DNA from: Streptomyces platensis
GTDB taxonomy: Bacteria > Actinomycetota > Actinomycetes > Streptomycetales > Streptomycetaceae
Length of the DNA stretch: 64,000 nt
Reading direction: 5' to 3'
Assembly (NCBI RefSeq): GCF_008704855.1
Contig: NZ_CP023691.1
Span: 5,456,001 to 5,520,000 of the forward strand
Of this stretch, positions 59,404-64,000 are shown piece after piece. The first letter of the stretch is position 1. Each line of letters starts with the position of its first letter. The position numbers were made by a program, and so were the translations under genes. The notes below the pieces were generated by a model, which was not told where the DNA came from, did no database searches, and saw nothing but the letters and a program-made list of their open reading frames with translations.

Positions 59404-59417
59404 TCTACGCGCGTAGC
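59404..59417. promoter_or_regulatory. nucleoside-regulon operator 4 (deoC operon)
   Basis: TCTACGCGCGTAGC, containing the perfect palindrome CTACGCGCGTAG, lies 18 bp upstream of the deoC ATG (minus strand). Confidence 0.75.
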
Positions 59418-59599
59418 ACCATGTCATCCCCCTCAGCCGTCCGAAATCCGGCCGGGCGGGCCGCGCCGATTCCGGCAACGTGCCCGGTGGCGGGCGCCGG
59501 AGGAGGCCCCCACCGGGGCCCGGACGCGGCCGCACCCCGCCCCCGAATGATGCCGTAACGCAATGTCCGGCATCCGGACGGTCGGGCAGAATCGGCCCC

Positions 59600-60223
59600 A
59601 TGACGAGCCAGGACCGGACCTCCCCGCCCCCACAGCAGTACGCGGAGCGCAGCTACCGCTCGCCCGCGGCCCTCGTCGGCGGCGCGCTGCTCCTCCTGCT
59701 CGGACTCTGGCTCGGCGGCGACGCCCTGCTGCGGGGCGACGTGCGCACCAAGCTGACGGCGCTGTTCGCGCTGCTCCTCGGGGTGCCGCTGGTGGTCGCC
59801 TTCACCCTGCGGCCGCTGGTCAGGGCGGGCGAGGACCGGCTGACGGTGCGTAACCCGTTCCGTACGGTCACGCTGCCGTGGGGCGCGGTGGAGGACCTGC
59901 GGGCGGCGTTCTCCGCCGAGGTGTTCACCAGCGGGGGCAAATACCAGCTATGGGCCATCCCGGTCTCGCTGCGGCAGCGCAAGAAGGTCAGCCGCCAGGC
60001 GGCCCGGGGCTCCGCGCCCCGCCCCCGGTTCGGGCTCGACGCCGACGCCGGCCCGGTGCCGCGCGCCATGGCCGACCAGACCCTCGACGAGCTGCGCGAG
60101 ATCAAGGAGCGCGCCACCCACCGCGAGAGCGCTCAGGGAGAACCGGCGGTGCGCTGGTCGTACGCGGTCCTCGCGCCGCTGGTGGTGGGCGCGGTGGGGC
60201 TGGCGGTGATGGTGGCGGTGTAG
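59600..60223 (+). CDS. PH-domain membrane protein
   Basis: A 207-aa protein with two N-terminal hydrophobic segments (LVGGALLLLLGLWLGG, LTALFALLLGVPLVVAF), a bacterial PH-like beta domain (EDRLTVRNPFRTVTLPWGAV, then SGGKYQLWAIPVSL), and one C-terminal helix (VLAPLVVGAVGLAVMVAV). This is the common actinobacterial PH domain-containing (DUF) membrane protein of unknown function. ATG 59600 is chosen; no strong SD is visible. It is divergent from deoC with about 180 bp between. Confidence 0.8.
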   Translation: MTSQDRTSPPPQQYAERSYRSPAALVGGALLLLLGLWLGGDALLRGDVRTKLTALFALLLGVPLVVAFTLRPLVRAGEDRLTVRNPFRTVTLPWGAVEDLRAAFSAEVFTSGGKYQLWAIPVSLRQRKKVSRQAARGSAPRPRFGLDADAGPVPRAMADQTLDELREIKERATHRESAQGEPAVRWSYAVLAPLVVGAVGLAVMVAV

Positions 60224-60322
60224 TTGCCTCGGGCCTGGCCGTAGTGGTGAGGCTGTGACTGCTCTGGGCCCAGGGGTGAGCTGCCTCGGGCCTAGGGGCG
60301 CGCCCCAGGGTTGTTTCCCCGC

Positions 60323-60351
60323 CGCCCACCCCCCTTCGGGGGGGGTGGGCG
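60323..60351. terminator. terminator with UUCG-type loop
   Basis: CGCCCACCCCCC (60323-60334) pairs with GGGGGGTGGGCG (60340-60351) around TTCGG, between the convergent PH-protein and phosphomannomutase genes. Confidence 0.75.
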
Positions 60352-60370
60352 GGTACGGGAGGGGTGGTTC

Positions 60371-60433
60371 AAGCCCGCTGGGGGTGGCGGGTACGGGACG
60401 GGGCCAAGCCCGCTGTGGGTGGCGGGTACGGGG
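60371..60433. repeat. tandem-like direct repeat in the convergent gap
   Basis: AAGCCCGCTG followed by GGGTGGCGGGTACGGG occurs at 60371-60398 and again, with one base changed, at 60406-60433. A partial third GGGCGGGTACGGGA copy is at 60347-60360. It is non-coding and probably replication slippage near the terminator. Confidence 0.65.
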
Positions 60434-60464
60434 GAAGGGCGGTCCGGAGGCTGCCCCCGCCCCC

Positions 60465-62141
60465 TCAGATCCCCGCCGCCTCCGCCAGGTCCCGCTTGAT
60501 CGACTCCAGCGCCGTGGCGGCCTTCGTGCGGGCCTCGGGCAGGGCCTGGGGTGCGGACACCGGGACCACGACCTCCAGGTAGCACTTGAGCTTGGGCTCG
60601 GTGCCGCTGGGGCGGACCACCACGCGGGCGGCCTCGATCCCGGCCGCCGGCGAACCGGACAGGTAGTAGCGCAGCCCGTCGGTCGGCGGCAGCGTCTCCG
60701 TGCCCCGGGCCAGGTCGTCGGCGCGGGTCACGGTCAGGCCCGCCAGCGCGGTCGGCGGCTGCTCGCGCAGCCTGCGCATGGCGTCGGCGATCAGCGACAG
60801 GTCCTCGACACGGACCGAGAGCTGGTCGGTGGCGTGCAGCCCGTGTTCCCGCGCGAGGTCGTCGAGCAGGTCGCCGAGGGTGCGCCCGGACTGCTTCAGT
60901 TCCGCGGCCAGCTCGGTGATCAGCAGGGCCGCGGTGATGCCGTCCTTGTCGCGGACGCCCGCCGGATCGACGCAGTAGCCGAGCGCCTCCTCGAAGGCGT
61001 ACCGCAGACCGTCCACCCGGGCCAGCCACTTGAAGCCGGTCAGCGTCTCCTCGTACGGGAGCGAGGCGGCGGCCGCGATACGGGACATCAGCTGGGAGGA
61101 GACGATGGTCGTCGCGAAGATGCCGGCCGCCCGCTTGCGCACCAGGTGGGCGGCGAGCAGCGCGCCGACCTCGTCGCCGCGCAGCATCCGCCAGCCGTCC
61201 GGCGTGCCGGGGGCGGGGACGGCGACGGCGCAGCGGTCCGCGTCGGGGTCGTTGGCGATCACGATGTCGACGCCCGCGGTGTCCCGGGCGGTGGCGAACG
61301 CGAGGTCCATCGCGCCCGGCTCCTCCGGGTTGGGGAAGGCGACCGTCGGGAAGTCCGGGTCCGGCTCGGCCTGTTCCGCGACGACCGTCGGCGCCGGGAA
61401 TCCGGCGCGTGCGAAGGCGGCGACGAGGGTGTCCCGGCCGACGCCGTGCATGGGCGTGTAGACGACCTTCGTGTCCCGGGGGGAGCCGGGCGTCAGGACC
61501 GCGTCCGTACGCGCCAGATAGGCGTCCAGGACCGCCTCGTCGAGGGTTTCCCAGCCGGCCTCCGGGCGCGGGACGTCGGCGAGCGACCGGACCGCGTCGA
61601 TCTCGGCGGCGATCTCGCCGTCCGCGGGCGGCACGATCTGGGAGCCGTCGCCCAGGTAGACCTTGTAGCCGTTGTCGCGCGGCGGGTTGTGGCTGGCGGT
61701 GACCTCGACCCCGGCCACCGCACCCAGGTGCCTTATCGCGAAGGCCAGGACCGGGGTGGGCAGCGGGCGCGGCAGCACCGCGGCGCGCAGGCCCGCGCCG
61801 ACCATCACGGCCGCCGTGTCACGGGCGAAGTCGGCGCTCTTGTGGCGGGCGTCGTAGCCGATGACCACCAGGCCCGAGCCGTCGCCCTGCGCCTTGAGGT
61901 ACGCGGCGAGGCCGGCCGCGGCCCGGATGACCACGGAGCGGTTCATCCGCATCGGGCCCGCGCCCAGTTCACCGCGCAGCCCGGCGGTGCCGAACTGGAG
62001 GGTGCCGGCGAACCGGGCGGTCAGCTCGTCGGTGTCCTCGGCTGCGATGAGCTTGGCGAGCTCGTCCCGGGTCTCCGGGTCGGGGTCCTCGGCCAGCCAT
62101 GCCTGGGCCCGGTGGGTCAGCTCCGCGGGATCGGTAGCCAC
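60465..62141 (-). CDS. phosphomannomutase/phosphopentomutase family protein
   Basis: A 558-aa alpha-D-phosphohexomutase. The phosphoserine loop is VTASHNPPRDNGYKVY, the metal site is NDPDADRCAVAVP, the sugar loop ALGYCVDPAGVRDKDG contains the family's EEALGY start, and the phosphate-binding end is VRPSGTEPKLKCYLEV. N-terminal FGTAGLRGELGAGPMRMN is also diagnostic. AGGAG precedes GTG 62141. Homologues of this length include PMM/PGM and phosphopentomutase-like enzymes. Downstream of purine nucleoside phosphorylase on the same strand, it could convert ribose-1-P or deoxyribose-1-P to the 5-phosphate (inference). Confidence 0.88.
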   Translation of the reverse strand: MATDPAELTHRAQAWLAEDPDPETRDELAKLIAAEDTDELTARFAGTLQFGTAGLRGELGAGPMRMNRSVVIRAAAGLAAYLKAQGDGSGLVVIGYDARHKSADFARDTAAVMVGAGLRAAVLPRPLPTPVLAFAIRHLGAVAGVEVTASHNPPRDNGYKVYLGDGSQIVPPADGEIAAEIDAVRSLADVPRPEAGWETLDEAVLDAYLARTDAVLTPGSPRDTKVVYTPMHGVGRDTLVAAFARAGFPAPTVVAEQAEPDPDFPTVAFPNPEEPGAMDLAFATARDTAGVDIVIANDPDADRCAVAVPAPGTPDGWRMLRGDEVGALLAAHLVRKRAAGIFATTIVSSQLMSRIAAAASLPYEETLTGFKWLARVDGLRYAFEEALGYCVDPAGVRDKDGITAALLITELAAELKQSGRTLGDLLDDLAREHGLHATDQLSVRVEDLSLIADAMRRLREQPPTALAGLTVTRADDLARGTETLPPTDGLRYYLSGSPAAGIEAARVVVRPSGTEPKLKCYLEVVVPVSAPQALPEARTKAATALESIKRDLAEAAGI

Positions 62142-62423
62142 GTGATGCTCCTGACGGTGGATGCGGGTGGGGGCGCGCTGAGGACGGCTGAGGAGGCAGG
62201 GCCCTCTCGGCTCGTCACGCATACCCGGTACGCGGGTACGGGGAGCCGCGAAACCGGCCAATGCCGCTGGATGGCAGCGCGCGGGGGAGGGCCGCGCCGC
62301 GCGGTGGGGTGGACCGGCGGGCAGGCGGCGGGCCCGGTGCGGACGGGGCGGCCCGGCGGGTGGGGCACCCGCCGTGGCCGTCAGCCGTCGTCGTCCGGTG
62401 CGGCGCCGTGGCGCCGCGGTGGC

Positions 62424-63245
62424 TCAGAGCTTGCCGAGCACCTGGGCGAGCAGGCTGCCCATCCGGGTCGCGGAGTCGCGGCCGGCCTGCAGCACCTCTT
62501 CGTGGTTGAGCGGCTCGCCCGTCATGCCGGCGGCGAGGTTCGTCACCAGCGACAGCCCGAGCACCTCGGCGCCGGCCTCGCGCGCCGCGATGGCCTCCAG
62601 GACGGTGGACATCCCGACCAGGTCGGCGCCCAGGGTCCGGATCATCTTGATCTCGGCCGGGGTCTCGTAGTGCGGGCCGGGGAACTGGGCGTAGACGCCC
62701 TCCTCCAGGCTCGGGTCGACCTCCTTGCACAGCGCGCGCAGCCGCGGCGAGTACAGGTCCGTCAGGTCGACGAAGTTCGCGCCGACGATCGGGGAGGTGG
62801 CGGTCAGGTTGAGGTGGTCGCTGATGAGGACCGGCTGGCCGGGGCGCATGCCCTCGCGCAGACCGCCGCACCCGTTGGTGAGCACGATGGTCTTGCAGCC
62901 GGCCGCGGCGGCGGTGCGGACGCCGTGCGCGACCGCGGCGACCCCGCGGCCTTCGTAGTAGTGGGTACGGCCCAGGAAGACCAGCGCCCGCTTCGCGCCG
63001 ACCTGGTACGAGCGGATCTTGCCGCCGTGTCCGGCGACGGCCGGCGCCGGGAAGCCGGGCAGCTCGGTGACGGGGAATTCGTGCTCGGGCGCGCCCAGGG
63101 CCTCGGCGGCCGGGGCCCAGCCGGAGCCCATCACCAGGGCGACGTCATGGGTCTCGGCGCCGGTCAGCTCACGCAGACGGGCGGCGGCGTCGGCGGCGGC
63201 ACCCTGGGGGTCGCGCGCGATGTCCGGAGTAACAGATGCGTTCAC
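62424..63245 (-). CDS. punA: purine nucleoside phosphorylase
   Basis: A 273-aa trimeric-class PNP that phosphorolyses inosine and guanosine to base plus ribose-1-phosphate. Family motifs: VMGSGWAPAAEALG (phosphate), LGRTHYYEGRG, VLTNGCGGLREGMRPGQPVL, and FPGPHYETPAEIKMIRTLG with ADLVGMSTVLEAIAAREAGA (purine site). GTG 63245 is the start; earlier codons would run through the operator. It acts after adenosine deaminase and shares its operator type. Phosphomannomutase follows about 280 bp downstream. Confidence 0.93.
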   Translation of the reverse strand: MNASVTPDIARDPQGAAADAAARLRELTGAETHDVALVMGSGWAPAAEALGAPEHEFPVTELPGFPAPAVAGHGGKIRSYQVGAKRALVFLGRTHYYEGRGVAAVAHGVRTAAAAGCKTIVLTNGCGGLREGMRPGQPVLISDHLNLTATSPIVGANFVDLTDLYSPRLRALCKEVDPSLEEGVYAQFPGPHYETPAEIKMIRTLGADLVGMSTVLEAIAAREAGAEVLGLSLVTNLAAGMTGEPLNHEEVLQAGRDSATRMGSLLAQVLGKL

Positions 63246-63269
63246 GCGGACGAGGGTAGCCGGTAATGC

Positions 63270-63283
63270 CCTACGCGCGTAGA
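63270..63283. promoter_or_regulatory. nucleoside-regulon operator 5 (PNP)
   Basis: CCTACGCGCGTAGA with the perfect core CTACGCGCGTAG lies 24 bp upstream of the PNP GTG (minus strand). Confidence 0.72.
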
Positions 63284-63400
63284 TGTCGCTGCTCACGGTG
63301 CTGGGATCGGATCGTTGTGGCATCTGCCAAAAGCAGGCTCCCGGGCGCGTCGCGGCACCGTACGGCGGCGTGCCCGCCCCGGCCGGCGCGGCGCCGCCCG

Positions 63401-63838
63401 TCAGCAGGGGCGCTTGCGCAGCTCCATCACATAGTCGTGCGGCGCGCCCGCCGACTCCGCGGCATCCGCGATCTCGCCCAGATAGCGGGCCGACGGCAGA
63501 CCGCCCTCATAGCCGTTGAGGACATAGATCCATGCCGCCTCGTCGCCTTCGAGGGTGTGCGCCCGCACCCGCATCCGGCGGTAGATGTCCATGCCGACGC
63601 CCTCCCAGCGGTCCATGGACTCCTCGTCCATGGGCGCGATGTCGTAGAGCGCGACGAAGAGCTGGGAGCCGGGGGATTCGACGACCGTCGCCAGCGCGCC
63701 CTCCCAGCCCATCTGCTCGCCGCCGAAGGTGAGCCGCCAGCCGCTGAGCCAGCCGGTGCCGCGCAGCGGCGAGTGCGGTGCGCGGCGGGACATCAGCCGC
63801 GCGTCGAGGTTGCCGGCGTACGCGGCGTAGAGCGACAT
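63401..63838 (-). CDS. gamma-glutamylcyclotransferase-fold protein
   Basis: A 145-aa protein of the GGCT/AIG2 superfamily. The start MSLYAAYAGNLDARLMSRRA corresponds to the YGSNL loop (here YAGNL). GWRLTFGGEQ and QLFVALYDIAPMDEESMDRW complete the beta-barrel core, with Glu in DEESMDRWEG as the probable catalytic acid. C-terminal VLNGYEGGLPSARYLGEIAD is typical of the actinobacterial form. It would cleave gamma-glutamyl amines or act on a related substrate. ATG 63838 starts; the next gene diverges rightwards. Confidence 0.78.
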   Translation of the reverse strand: MSLYAAYAGNLDARLMSRRAPHSPLRGTGWLSGWRLTFGGEQMGWEGALATVVESPGSQLFVALYDIAPMDEESMDRWEGVGMDIYRRMRVRAHTLEGDEAAWIYVLNGYEGGLPSARYLGEIADAAESAGAPHDYVMELRKRPC

Positions 63839-63986
63839 GGTTCCGAGGGTACGGGAGGTTGCCCGTCGGGCTCGTGGTACCCGAGGTCCGGACGGGAGAC
63901 CCGGTGCGGCGCGCTCCGGTGCTCGTCAGAGGCGGAGGACGCCCCCGGGCGAGAGTGACGTACGGGCGTGCGGGACAATGGAGTAC

Positions 63987-64000
63987 GTGACTCGGATCGT
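63987..64000 (+). CDS. partial gene start, probably NAD(P)H-quinone dehydrogenase
   Basis: GTG at 63987 opens VTRI... and the gene runs off the window. GGAG lies 4 nt upstream, and GACAAT (63974-63979) could be a -10. In S. coelicolor the gene beside PNP and the GGCT-like gene encodes a flavoprotein disulfide reductase/NAD(P)H-quinone dehydrogenase starting VTRIVIIGGG (recalled). Five codons cannot prove the identity. Confidence 0.35.

Noticed and set aside
60347..60433. GGGTACGGG repeats considered as a CRISPR or iteron array
   Set aside because: Only two full and one partial copy, high-GC slippage-like, with no cas genes or replication genes nearby.

Overview
The window reads as a Streptomyces chromosome core segment. 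Base composition is very GC-rich with strong third-position GC bias, GTG starts are common, and genes are often coupled by ATGA or GTGA overlaps. Gene content and order (Kdn/CMP-Kdn genes, BMP nucleoside transporter, deoA, add, AfsQ1/AfsQ2/SigQ, deoC, PNP) match from memory the S. coelicolor region around SCO4860-SCO4919. No rRNA, tRNA, CRISPR array or transposase was recognised.

Layout. 0.6-2.4 kb: ECF sigma factor with a membrane partner. 2.7-5.3 kb: L,D-transpeptidase and an acyl-CoA mutase large subunit. 5.2-7.8 kb: a locally AT-richer pair, a 641-aa protein with an aerolysin-like region joined to a beta-propeller, and a 151-aa partner. 8.2-11.3 kb: gluconate locus (GntR, kinase, permease). 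11.4-13.7 kb: FAD monooxygenase divergent from its TetR regulator. 13.7-22.3 kb: cell-surface glycan cluster (acyltransferase, polysialyltransferase-like protein, GT2, CMP-Kdn synthetase/phosphatase fusion, Kdn synthase and two uncharacterised proteins). 22.4-29.6 kb: M20 amidohydrolase, then a BMP/ABC nucleoside importer operon ending in cytidine deaminase.

29.7-36.5 kb is an accessory island between cytidine deaminase and thymidine phosphorylase. It holds two RiPP loci. One is a 25-codon precursor gene (C-terminal AYAWYGWI) followed by a cytochrome P450 and a GNAT protein, which resembles the atropopeptide (tryptorubin-like) family. The other is a graspetide operon: precursor, ATP-grasp ligase and PIMT-like methyltransferase, with two small leader genes and a divergent XRE-NUDIX regulator pair flanking a perfect inverted repeat.

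36.6-48.5 kb: deoA, a 955-aa LuxR/LAL regulator, a cassette of four small secreted four-cysteine proteins (three paralogues plus one aerolysin-like protein), an MFS exporter with a LysR regulator, a hydrolase and adenosine deaminase. 48.6-54.1 kb: small secreted and membrane proteins and the afsQ2-afsQ1/sigQ locus with an AfsQ1 box. 54.3-64 kb: P-loop kinase, deoC-ALDH-ALDH-like operon, PH-domain protein, phosphomannomutase, purine nucleoside phosphorylase, a GGCT-fold protein, and the first codons of a gene leaving the window.

A palindrome close to TCTACGCGCGTAGA lies just upstream of five nucleoside-metabolism units (bmp operon, deoA, add, deoC operon, PNP). It ties the scattered nucleoside uptake and salvage genes into one probable regulon whose regulator is not obvious here. 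The most interesting items are the atropopeptide-like locus, the four-Cys/aerolysin-like cassette, the aerolysin-like/propeller chimera, and the nucleoside operator set.
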